64,000 nt of DNA, taken from positions 124,001 through 188,000 of the forward strand of contig CAMKKZ010000003.1 in NCBI GenBank assembly GCA_946413525.1, in the 5' to 3' direction. The notes beneath the pieces are model-generated. The model worked only from the letters and a program-made list of their open reading frames with translations. It made no database searches and was not told where the DNA came from. Position numbers and translations under genes: made by a program. The stretch comes from an uncultured Oribacterium sp. GTDB taxonomy: Bacteria > Bacillota > Clostridia > Lachnospirales > Lachnospiraceae. Position 1 is the first letter of the stretch, and every line of letters starts with the position of its first letter. Shown here one piece after another: positions 42,753 to 50,898 of this stretch.

Positions 42753-45700
42753 TCAGCTTTCCGCTTCCGTTTCAGCTAACTGCTTCTCAAAAACCTCCGG
42801 CGGGATCACCCTGGCGTTCCAAAACAGATCACTTGTCCTGCTGATAGAATAGAGATATTTCATAAGCTCCTGATCCACGTCCGCTTCCTCTATCTTCTTC
42901 TCACGCAGCACATCCCTCATCCTTTCCCCGCAGATGCGCTCTACTCTTTTCAGCCAGTCCTTTTTCAAAAGCTTGTCTGACGTGGCCTTCATATAAATAC
43001 CCAGAAATTTCTGAAACAGGGACATGTCAATTTCAATTGTTTTGCTCTTGCTTTTTCTGCCGGCCTTGTACCGGACCATTACGGAAGCATCACTACCCTT
43101 AACTGCCTTGCTCCCGGGACCAACAGTCCCTTCGGGTTCGTTCCCGTCCTCTGCCTTGACTGCCCCGAAAGTTTCGGAAGTTCCATCACCATCTTCAGAC
43201 TGACCCTTCCCGGCGGCTTGCAGCTCATCATCATTTCCGCCCGTTCCGGCAGCTTCCATCTCACCATCGTTTTCGCCCGTTCCGGCAGCTTCCACCTCAC
43301 CACCGTTTCCGCCCGTTCCGGCAGTTCCATTATCATCCCCGACTTTAAAACGATTGCTTTTGACCGATTCAATAAACTTATCCGCATGATCGCTTTTAAA
43401 AATGCTGTCTATATCCTTCAATATATAATATAAGAGCATATATCCCTGACTGCTGAAATCAAATAAATAATTCAGCACCTGCGACATTTCCCCTTGTTTT
43501 TTTTCAAAGAATTTTTTAATGAATCCAGCCCTGCTTTCAATCATTTGGAAACGGTGGTCGGAAGACGCGTCCCCACTGCATGTCCCAGATTCAACGTCAT
43601 TTTTCAGGAACCCCTCTTCTATCGGAGTGGGGTTTGGCTGTTCTGTGTTCTGACATTGCAAACCGCTTGCGGGATAATCCGTCTCTTCTATCGGAGTGGG
43701 GTTTTGCTGCTCCATGTTCTGACCTTGCGAAGCACTTGCGGGGCAATTCGGCTCATTTCCGACAGCGTACCAGGGCGCATCCTTAAAGCCCTTGAGAATC
43801 TCCTCGATTTTCCTCAAAAGGGCGGCCTCATCCATCTCACCATTATCCTTCCTTGTCTCTTCCTCAAGAATATGAAGGATGATATTATATGTACTGCTGA
43901 TAATGTCATCAACCCTCATTTCCTGTACTTCGGATGCCTGCTTTGGATCCTGATACTCGTCCAATGGCATGAGCTGGCCGGCATCCCCGTCTCGTATTTT
44001 GAGAAGCATATAAATGCAGTTGGAATAATTCACATTTCTCATGGATCGAATTTTCTCAAAGATGTCCCTGGAAAATGCGCGGATTTCGCTATACGTGTTG
44101 TAAATGACGGAGATTTTATTCAAAATGTCCTTATCCAGCCTCGTCCTCCATCTTCCTTCCGCAAAACGAAAATATCTTTTTACGGTACGGACTTTGCCAG
44201 ATGCTGTTCTGTCTTCATCCGGAACATTTCCCGCTGCCCCGGAATCCGCCTCCGATGCCCCGGAATCCGCCCCCGGTGCCATGGAATCTACCCCCGGTGC
44301 CCCGGAATCCGCCCCCGGTGCCTCGGAATTTACCCCCGATGCCTCGGAATCTGCCTCCTGTTCAGCCGCAAGCTCGCGCGCGGGACGAAGGACATTTTCC
44401 TGAAGATGTTTTAAAAGGAGGTAGGGAAGGCAGTCAATATTGTCCTTATTATCCTGATCTTTGTGATGTGTTCTAAACACGACAATGCTCTTTGCCGCTT
44501 TTGTCCCCTTTCCTTTTCCGTCAATCACAAGCTGCCATTCATCCCCCGAATGCCTTACGGCCATGCTGAAAAACCGCTCCTTGTCCTGCAGCAGCTTTTT
44601 TATTTCATCTTTCAATTTCAGGAACTCGTCGTGACTGGTCTTTATCTCAGGAAGCACGGGCCGTATGCCTGTTTTGGCAGCGTCAATTTCAAGGCCTGTC
44701 AATATAGTATAATAGGCTGGATCCAGCAGATCCGGCTCAATCCCATTAAGGCGCTGTCCGGGATCGTATTCATAATATTTCTTCTTTGAAACTACGAGGG
44801 CGGCATTCGATATGAGCCCGACCCTGCCGGAAAATGTATTGCGGATGGTTTCGTAATCCATCCTCTCGGGGACCTCCTTACTGTCACCCTTTTTTGTGTC
44901 AGGAATCCGGATAATCGGCATGTCTTTACGTCTGCACAGACGCCTTTCCCCTTTTTCTTTTTCCTCAATTTCATATACGCCATTGAAGATGGCTTTGTTG
45001 ACCTCCTGATCCTTCACAAGCTTTACCATGTCGCCGTCAAAATCGGCCCCGCCAAGAATAATGGCCGTATCGGAGTCATAGGGTATCATGAAGACGCCCT
45101 TCAGATGGCCGAAGTATTCCCTGTAAAACTTTGTGCGAGGTGAATCTTTTATTTCCTTTTCCCGCTTATCCGGGTCGTAACCGGGGATATAGGGTTCCAT
45201 CAGACATTCTTCGTTTCTGGAAAGGTGAGGACTTCGAAGCACGCCATAATGCAGATCGGGGTCGAACCTGCTCCCGCCTTTAGCATCCTTCTTTTCATCT
45301 TTTTTCCGATCAAACGCTTCCCCGACCTGGCTGAAAAACTCCTCATCCGAAATAAAAAACTGTCCGGAACGAAGAGCATTCCCCTTGATGATATCCCCCA
45401 GCTTCTCAGAAGCCTTCCGAAACTTTTCTTCCTCTTCCTTTCCCACAGATTTCTTATCTTTCTTATTGTCTATGGTAACTTTGCCCAAAATATGCCTCAA
45501 AAGAGCCAGAAGATCCTGTGACAAAAACAGCAGCTTTCCATCAACCTCTATCTTGCCGATCCCAACATCCCGAACCAGTGAGATCATCATCCCCCTGATC
45601 TGCCCCTTGATCTTTGGATGGCTCATAAAATCCTCGTTTTTCTGGAGCGCGAGCTTCCACGGCTCAAGGAACGAGGCCATTTCTTCCGATGAAGAATCCA

Positions 45701-47993
45701 CATCCGGTACATTAGCGCCTTCGTCATCCCGGATGTCATTGGCGGCTTCAATGCGGAAACGCTTGCGGACGGCGTCAACATTTGTAAGCAGCTCCTGAGC
45801 CTTTTGAAGGTGATTGTTCACCAGGGTCTCAAACTTATCTTTTTCAAGTTTAAGAGTATTCAAAAACTGATAATTAAGCTTCACAACGTCATTCCTGGAT
45901 ATTTCATAGTCCGTATTGGCAATATACATTGCGTAATCGAACTCATGGAAACGGCGGAAAAAGGATTTCATTGGATCCGGTTCATTGGAACGCGAATCGC
46001 GGGAATCCGGATCGGAGGAATCCGGCTTGCCGGTTTCCGGGTTCCCGGAATCCGAAGCCTCGGTTTTCGATACCGCTTTCTGCAGCCAGGAGCAGCACTT
46101 GAACATGCTCTTTGTCATTATGATTTTAACGTCCGAGAGCTTTCTCGTAATCCCAAAAACATCTTCTATGTACAGATGATCATAGAAATCCTCAGGAAGC
46201 CCATAAAATTTCACTAATTCCTCTTTGAAAAATTTATGGAAATCCACCTCATGAAGCATACCCTTGGAAAATGGCATCCTGATTTGGAAAGACGACCTTC
46301 TTTCCTTCCCGGAGCTGCCCATCGAGGAGTTTATGATATCGGCATATTCCTTTGACACCAGTCCCTCTCCGTCAAAACGTGTATAGGGATCCAGTTCTAT
46401 CTCTTCCTCCTCCTTTCCCTCATCCGTCTTCTTAGGCTTCCATTCGGAATATTTTATATTATCGCCCCGCTGCTCCGCAGTATAAATGTTTTTAATCTTC
46501 AACGGCGAATCATCATCCGCAATGACCACGACCGTCTCCTCATTCAGCACCAGTTCCTTGTCAAAAATACGCTGCGCCCCGGTCAGGGACAGCCCGCGAT
46601 AGGCATATAATTTGCTCAGGCTTGTCTTTATGGAACTAAGGTCATACCCCAACAGGATGGCCTTGTCCATCCGTTTATAGAGACTCTCTTCAATAAAAAT
46701 AATTCTGGATTCCCTCGCCATGCTGTTGCTTTTGTCAAAGGGAAGGTATGTCTTCTTCGATTCGATTACCGTCTTATGGGACTCCTCATCATAACGCTGT
46801 TTCGTGACAGTGAAGCCATCCCTGAAAAGGCGGTAGCATATCTTGTCGGTCTCGCCTTTTTCGATAATGCCTTTCCATTTCTCCTCCGTCAGGCTTCCAC
46901 CATTTTTGCTCTCAGCATCATAATCCGGATCGATTATCGGGTCTTTGTACACATTCTGGAAATTCACAAAATAAAGCGAATCCAGCAGCAGGTTCTCAGC
47001 AAAATCAATATTATCCAAATATTTGCGCAACAGAAGGAAGCCATCCTCAAAAAGGCATCTTTTCATCTGCCATAAGAACGAGTTGTCACGATACATGGAA
47101 GAGGACTCTATGATTCTTCGAAAAGAAGATTCCTTATCAAATTTAAAAACAGGTTTCCAATTTGAATGATCATCCTTCTCGATGCGGACCCCGTCAAGCA
47201 ATGCTCTGCCGTTAAGCTGAAGAATCGAATATTGGCAATTTTTTTTCTGTTCCTCCCCGGCTCTTTCCGCCTTCAGCTTTTCACAAAGGCTTTTCTCAAC
47301 GAAAAGCACAGCCGACTCTCCGCCCCCATTCTTCCCGGCCATGCTCCTCCCGCCAATATAGGGCAAATAAACGGAATCCGCCTCACCGCCTTTTCCACTG
47401 ATTGAAAATCCGTCGTTTAAAAGGCGGAAACACTTTTCACGAATTTTCTCACGGTCCATGGAACGGTCTTTATCCGTGCCCGAGTCTTGTCTGGATTCCA
47501 GAAATTCCCGGACAACGTATCCAAAATCAACAAAATAAGCGGAATCCAGCAGGATTTTTCTTGACACGTCTTCCACCTTGATTGTTGTGACTTCATCCTC
47601 GCCGGCCACATTGACGCCTTCTCCGTTTCCCTCATTCCCCGCATCGGCTTTGGAAAGGAAAGCTATAAGCTTTCTAAAAACATCATTTTCAGGATATAAT
47701 TTTGTTTCAAATTTTACTTTTGTGACATCCCTATCCTTGAGACAAAGCGTCTGCGTTCCAGACTGCCCATCCCCGGCCTGACCACTCTCAGACGGAGCGT
47801 CCACGACCTCATCCTTCATGAGACCGAAAATCTTCTCGCTGTTCAGCCTGTGAATCAGATATTCCCGGTCCTTCACAGCAGTCTGACCGCCGCCATCCCC
47901 TTGTTCCACGTGTTCCTTTCCTGGTTCATCATTTTTTTGAAAGCTTGTCGTGTTTTCGGTGTTTCCTAAAGCCTCGCCATTCTCCGCACCCAT
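42753..47993 (-). CDS. Eukaryote-type RNA-dependent RNA polymerase homologue
   Basis: 1746 residues, ATG at 47993 behind AGGAGG. It belongs to the double-psi beta-barrel RNA polymerases related to eukaryotic cellular RdRPs (QDE-1) and phage YonO. Support: RGLSLTGAQRIFD near 475-487; FDGEGLVS at 540-547 followed by FQIRMPFSKG (K577, G578), the DPBB-1 pattern; VLRSPHLSRNEE at 918-929; the metal-binding catalytic loop GGADFDGDMVKLV with D984, D986, D988; then VGLISNA and EIDAAKTG (1102-1109), the equivalents of RdRP N-A and vDxxKTG blocks. The N-terminal 470 residues and C-terminal 450 are unassigned and carry low-complexity inserts, including two 23-residue units encoded by a 69-bp repeat. Template and product (RNA or DNA, long or short) cannot be inferred. 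Neighbours are a ClpP-like protease upstream and an orphan downstream. Confidence 0.85.
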   Translation of the reverse strand: MGAENGEALGNTENTTSFQKNDEPGKEHVEQGDGGGQTAVKDREYLIHRLNSEKIFGLMKDEVVDAPSESGQAGDGQSGTQTLCLKDRDVTKVKFETKLYPENDVFRKLIAFLSKADAGNEGNGEGVNVAGEDEVTTIKVEDVSRKILLDSAYFVDFGYVVREFLESRQDSGTDKDRSMDREKIREKCFRLLNDGFSISGKGGEADSVYLPYIGGRSMAGKNGGGESAVLFVEKSLCEKLKAERAGEEQKKNCQYSILQLNGRALLDGVRIEKDDHSNWKPVFKFDKESSFRRIIESSSMYRDNSFLWQMKRCLFEDGFLLLRKYLDNIDFAENLLLDSLYFVNFQNVYKDPIIDPDYDAESKNGGSLTEEKWKGIIEKGETDKICYRLFRDGFTVTKQRYDEESHKTVIESKKTYLPFDKSNSMARESRIIFIEESLYKRMDKAILLGYDLSSIKTSLSKLYAYRGLSLTGAQRIFDKELVLNEETVVVIADDDSPLKIKNIYTAEQRGDNIKYSEWKPKKTDEGKEEEEIELDPYTRFDGEGLVSKEYADIINSSMGSSGKERRSSFQIRMPFSKGMLHEVDFHKFFKEELVKFYGLPEDFYDHLYIEDVFGITRKLSDVKIIMTKSMFKCCSWLQKAVSKTEASDSGNPETGKPDSSDPDSRDSRSNEPDPMKSFFRRFHEFDYAMYIANTDYEISRNDVVKLNYQFLNTLKLEKDKFETLVNNHLQKAQELLTNVDAVRKRFRIEAANDIRDDEGANVPDVDSSSEEMASFLEPWKLALQKNEDFMSHPKIKGQIRGMMISLVRDVGIGKIEVDGKLLFLSQDLLALLRHILGKVTIDNKKDKKSVGKEEEEKFRKASEKLGDIIKGNALRSGQFFISDEEFFSQVGEAFDRKKDEKKDAKGGSRFDPDLHYGVLRSPHLSRNEECLMEPYIPGYDPDKREKEIKDSPRTKFYREYFGHLKGVFMIPYDSDTAIILGGADFDGDMVKLVKDQEVNKAIFNGVYEIEEKEKGERRLCRRKDMPIIRIPDTKKGDSKEVPERMDYETIRNTFSGRVGLISNAALVVSKKKYYEYDPGQRLNGIEPDLLDPAYYTILTGLEIDAAKTGIRPVLPEIKTSHDEFLKLKDEIKKLLQDKERFFSMAVRHSGDEWQLVIDGKGKGTKAAKSIVVFRTHHKDQDNKDNIDCLPYLLLKHLQENVLRPARELAAEQEADSEASGVNSEAPGADSGAPGVDSMAPGADSGASEADSGAAGNVPDEDRTASGKVRTVKRYFRFAEGRWRTRLDKDILNKISVIYNTYSEIRAFSRDIFEKIRSMRNVNYSNCIYMLLKIRDGDAGQLMPLDEYQDPKQASEVQEMRVDDIISSTYNIILHILEEETRKDNGEMDEAALLRKIEEILKGFKDAPWYAVGNEPNCPASASQGQNMEQQNPTPIEETDYPASGLQCQNTEQPNPTPIEEGFLKNDVESGTCSGDASSDHRFQMIESRAGFIKKFFEKKQGEMSQVLNYLFDFSSQGYMLLYYILKDIDSIFKSDHADKFIESVKSNRFKVGDDNGTAGTGGNGGEVEAAGTGENDGEMEAAGTGGNDDELQAAGKGQSEDGDGTSETFGAVKAEDGNEPEGTVGPGSKAVKGSDASVMVRYKAGRKSKSKTIEIDMSLFQKFLGIYMKATSDKLLKKDWLKRVERICGERMRDVLREKKIEEADVDQELMKYLYSISRTSDLFWNARVIPPEVFEKQLAETEAES
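43210..43326. repeat. 36-bp tandem repeats within the RdRP-like gene
   Basis: Three copies of a 36-bp unit containing GTTCCGGCAGCTTCCA and TCACCATCGTTTTCGCCC. They encode a Gly/Glu/Asn/Ala 12-residue repeat in the C-terminal part of the protein. Confidence 0.75.
43615..43754. repeat. Two in-frame 69-bp repeats within the RdRP-like gene
   Basis: Two units beginning CTTCTATCGGAGTGGGGTTT, aligned without gaps to the intergenic 69-bp family (36031-36099) and to the rsgI units. They encode PIEETDYPASGLQCQNTEQ-like 23-residue units, out of the catalytic region. Confidence 0.8.
44236..44367. repeat. 21-bp tandem repeats within the RdRP-like gene
   Basis: About six copies of a 21-bp unit (CCGGAATCCGCCCCCGGTGC-like) encoding a SGAPGAD heptapeptide. 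The repeat lies downstream of the catalytic core in a linker. Confidence 0.75.
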
Positions 47994-48079
47994 AGAGATC
48001 CTCCTGTAGTGATACGCTATCCAGTTGCCGCCTCAAATATGTTCTTTTTAGTCATTTCCATACGCAGCGCCTGCGATAA

Positions 48080-48125
48080 TAAAAAAACAGGCCACCCCTC
48101 TGCCATAAGACATCGGGATGCCTGT
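48080..48125 (-). terminator. Terminator/attenuator upstream of the RdRP-like gene
   Basis: On the minus strand, ACAGGCATCCC pairs with GGGGTGGCCTGT and is followed by seven T. It ends 87 bases before the RdRP-like start codon. It would stop transcripts coming from clpP, so the polymerase gene needs read-through or its own promoter. The palindrome CGCAGGCGCTGCG follows the T run, as at other terminators here. Confidence 0.6.
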
Positions 48126-48630
48126 GTATACACAGAACTGATAAACAAAGGCTTCGAAATAGGAAAATCCCAAAATTGGTTAAACCTGTGCCCAAATCGT
48201 GATTCTCATTGTCAAGGTAGCGTGCTACCACATCATCTATCACTCCACCCAACATCATCAGTTATCTGTCATTTTTATGATACATCACTCAAAGCAGAAA
48301 AGCAAGTATTTTTTAATTTTATCCACCTGTACGGTTGCCATCCAAAGCGATATTTTGATACGGTTTACCGTAATCAAAATATCGCTTTGGATGAGCAACC
48401 TACCCCTAAATGAGCAAAACGATTTGCGAAGCAAATCTTTAAGCACGCGAAGCGGGCGGTTTTGCGAATTTAGGGGTATTCAGAATGGCCTTTAGGCCAT
48501 TCAACCGTACAGGTGGAATTTTATGCGCCTTTCGCTTGCCGCAAAAGGCAAACGCGCGGCAAGCAAAAGGCGCCAGACAAATCATTTCGGATGATTGACA
48601 TCCGTTCATATCAGCAGGGACTCAAAGCAT
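48126..48630. other. clpP-like to RdRP-like gap
   Basis: About 500 bp with no gene. It contains MITE-A copy 2 and, next to the clpP stop, a GCGCCTTTCGCTTGCCGC.../GCGGCAAGCAAAAGGCGC inverted repeat (48525-48572) that may end the clpP transcript, though its T tract is poor. Confidence 0.5.
48323..48516. mobile_element. MITE-A copy 2 (inverted), 194 bp
   Basis: Reverse complement of copies 1 and 3, from CCACCTGTACGGTTGCC to CAACCGTACAGGTGG, identical as far as I can compare. Perfect 8-bp direct repeats AATTTTAT at 48315-48322 and 48517-48524. The insertion lies inside the accessory cassette, between the protease and polymerase genes. Confidence 0.9.
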
Positions 48631-49218
48631 TCATTCCGAAAGGGAGTCAAACCCCTGGAAAATGTGGTCGGCCAGGCCGTACTCTATGGCTTCCTGGCTG
48701 TCCAGGTGGAAATCCCGGTCGCAATCCGCACATATCTTTTCATAATCCTGGCCCGTGTTTTCCGAAAGCAGGGTATGAAGCTTCTTGTTCACCTTTTGGA
48801 TATAGGAAACAGTCCGAAGCAGGTCAGACGCCTGCCCGCTGGCCCCGCTCAGGACCTGGTGTATCATCATATCCGCATTCTTACCGATATATCTCTTCCC
48901 CTTGGTTCCCGATGAGGCCAGCACAGCCCCCATGCTGCAGGCCTCTCCCATTGCCACCGTTATAATGTCACAACCACAGGTGAACATCGTATCCAGTATG
49001 GCATATCCTGCGGAAACACTGCCGCCCGGGCTCTGGATGACAAGGCATATATCCTCCTTTCCCTGAGCGGCAAGGCAGTTGATCTGCGCGCAGATATCCG
49101 AAGCCATGCTCTCATCAATCTTCCCTGTAATATAGATACGCCTCCTCTCAAACTCGTCCGAATAGATATCGGTATTGGAAACACCCGACTGATTGACTGT
49201 TTTTATTGATGGCAGCAT
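48631..49218 (-). CDS. ClpP-type serine protease of the RdRP cassette
   Basis: 195 residues from ATG 49218 behind AAGGAG; the open frame extends 31 codons further into promoter sequence. The ClpP catalytic triad is intact: Ser95 in GEACSMGAVLAS, His120 in MMIHQ and Asp169 in DRDFHLDSQEAIEYGLAD. The substrate-binding SPGGSVSAGYAI is also conserved. ClpP forms tetradecamers fed by AAA+ unfoldases. The N-terminal 25 residues are unlike the axial-loop sequence of housekeeping ClpP. Its location between a VirD4-like ATPase and an RdRP-like gene, with its own promoter, makes it a specialised paralogue. Confidence 0.9.
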   Translation of the reverse strand: MLPSIKTVNQSGVSNTDIYSDEFERRRIYITGKIDESMASDICAQINCLAAQGKEDICLVIQSPGGSVSAGYAILDTMFTCGCDIITVAMGEACSMGAVLASSGTKGKRYIGKNADMMIHQVLSGASGQASDLLRTVSYIQKVNKKLHTLLSENTGQDYEKICADCDRDFHLDSQEAIEYGLADHIFQGFDSLSE

Positions 49219-49252
49219 TTTTTTCTCCTTATATCTCTTTATATCTTTATAT

Positions 49253-49282
49253 ATTATACTCGTTAACGTAATTCTACTCCAA
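49253..49282 (-). promoter_or_regulatory. Putative promoter of the clpP-like gene with operator
   Basis: Minus strand: -35 TTGGAG (49277-49282), an 18-base spacer and -10 TATAAT (49253-49258). The spacer contains CGTTAACGAG, part of a 14-bp repeat present twice more nearby. A protein bound there would cover the -10 region. Confidence 0.55.
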
Positions 49283-49371
49283 ACTACTGCGCAGAGCCTT
49301 CTGAGTTTCACAGAACTGTAAAATTGGCATAGGCAAAAGCCAACGTTAACGAGTATACGTTAACGAGTATA
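49255..49371. repeat. 14-bp CGTTAACGAGTATA repeats, three copies
   Basis: Two abutting direct copies (49344-49357 and 49358-49371) and one inverted copy (49255-49268). The core GTTAAC is palindromic. They occur only between the VirD4-like and clpP-like genes and overlap a -10 box, so operator sites are the simplest reading. Confidence 0.7.
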
Positions 49372-49404
49372 ATTGAAACCATTCAACGCCCTCCGGATTA
49401 ACGC

Positions 49405-50898
49405 TCACCTTTTTACCGGCCTGCTTTCCGAAAATGGAATCCTTACCCTTTTGTTTCTCATATCCTGGAAGAATGCATCCAAAGTATAAGGCAAAATTCC
49501 ACGATGCCGCCGCCTGATTTCAGGCGCAGGGACATTTTCAATCCCATAGGCCTCAATGCTGGGAAGCGTGGCGCAATATCGGATGGACTCAGGCAGATTC
49601 AAGTACAGCGCCTCCTTTTCATCCCACGTCTTTTTCAGATTCATGAGATCCGAGATGCCCGCAAGGGGCTTTTCCTTCCCGTCCGACGTAATGGATGTCG
49701 ATCCAAGCTGCTCCGAGATAATTTTCAGCATCTCCAGTTCCGTCGACCCAAGGAACATGGTTGTCCCGCAGTTGGAAAGCAGGGCTTCCGGGTTCTCATA
49801 TCGGAATTTCAGGCCGGCATACGTTTGAACGCAAAGATAGTAACGTATATTCCTGCTCCTGTGCGTCGCGAGCGCCTTGTCCATGTTTGGGATTTCAAAG
49901 GAAGCGAACTCATCGAGGATGAAATTGAAACGGGTATCGAGACTCCCCCCATTGTGGAACGCCCTGTCAATAAGGAAGTTCTGTATCTGTGAAAGGATGA
50001 TGCCGACTATCGGATCCGCAGTGGTTGTCGTGTCATCCGTAACAATATACAATGCCGTCTTCTCCTTGAGCAGATCCTCCAGGCTGAAGGTGCTGCTGGA
50101 AAGCATGCAGGCCAGCTTATTATTCTGGTTAAACATGGACAAAAAGGAGGTTGCCGTGACAAGGATGGAACGCAGGGTATTGTCCGCCGAGGACAGAATC
50201 CCTTTCAGGGATGTTTTGACCGTATTCCCGTCCGGTAACAGGTTGATGAACTCCCTGAGCATCATGGCACTGTCCCAGGTATTAAATTCACACCAGTTAA
50301 GGACGTTGATCAGATCCTGCGCAGGATAAGCGTCAATCATCATTGCCGCCGTGGCATTACAGTATTGCGCCCCCGTATCCGGCCAGAAGGGATCCTTGGC
50401 AGACTTCCTCTGATTCTCTGCCAGAGCGTTCACGATATCGCTGAGCAGTGACAGCCCCCTGTCCCGATCCGTCCTGTACGCCTTTGTCGGATACTCGAGT
50501 ATATTGTAAAAGTCCTTGTCCATGTCCCGGAAATCCAGGCAGTAGATCTGGTACCCCTCCCGGGCAAGATTGCCGGCCGTCCTTTGATATAACTCCCCCT
50601 TCGGATCCGTGATAACCATGATCTCCCCGGCCCTGCCCAAGGTATAAATGAGCGGCATGAAGCAGCATATTGACTTCTTCATGCCGCTGGGCGCGATAAC
50701 CGCGGTATGGCCATCGCGAGCATCAACAAACGCCGTCAGGCCATCGGAAATGACCGGCATGCCGCCGGCCTTGATTGCCCCCTTCCCCGTGAAATCCACC
50801 TCAAGAAGCCGGCTCTTCAGATGCTCCTCAGAAGTCCAGTAGCTTGCCGGCTTTTCATGAACGTATCCTGCATAGGACGCTTCATATTTCCTGCTCAT
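49405..50898 (-). CDS. Soluble VirD4/TraG-like ATPase
   Basis: 497 residues from ATG 50898 (MSRKYEASYAGYV) behind AAGGAGGAG; it overlaps the upstream gene by 17 bases. Conserved blocks: DGHTAVIAPSGMKKSICCFMPLIYTL, ITDPKGELYQRTAGNLAREGYQIYCLDF, Walker B FNFILDEFASF, and RSRNIRYYLCVQTYAGLKFRY. These match type IV coupling proteins. Two departures matter. There are no N-terminal membrane helices (Walker A begins at residue 69), and Walker A reads APSGMKKS, lacking both usual glycines of GxxxxGK[ST]. No relaxase or mating-pore genes are nearby, so a conjugative role is unlikely. Confidence 0.85.
   Translation of the reverse strand: MSRKYEASYAGYVHEKPASYWTSEEHLKSRLLEVDFTGKGAIKAGGMPVISDGLTAFVDARDGHTAVIAPSGMKKSICCFMPLIYTLGRAGEIMVITDPKGELYQRTAGNLAREGYQIYCLDFRDMDKDFYNILEYPTKAYRTDRDRGLSLLSDIVNALAENQRKSAKDPFWPDTGAQYCNATAAMMIDAYPAQDLINVLNWCEFNTWDSAMMLREFINLLPDGNTVKTSLKGILSSADNTLRSILVTATSFLSMFNQNNKLACMLSSSTFSLEDLLKEKTALYIVTDDTTTTADPIVGIILSQIQNFLIDRAFHNGGSLDTRFNFILDEFASFEIPNMDKALATHRSRNIRYYLCVQTYAGLKFRYENPEALLSNCGTTMFLGSTELEMLKIISEQLGSTSITSDGKEKPLAGISDLMNLKKTWDEKEALYLNLPESIRYCATLPSIEAYGIENVPAPEIRRRHRGILPYTLDAFFQDMRNKRVRIPFSESRPVKR

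Noticed and set aside
48199-48495. Open frame across MITE-A copy 2
   Set aside because: It reads through palindromes of a non-coding element. Similar frames appear in the other MITE copies and lack ribosome sites.
49405-50898. Conjugative or integrative element based on a TraG/VirD4-like gene
   Set aside because: No relaxase, mating-pore, integrase or replication gene is in the window, and the ATPase lacks membrane anchors.
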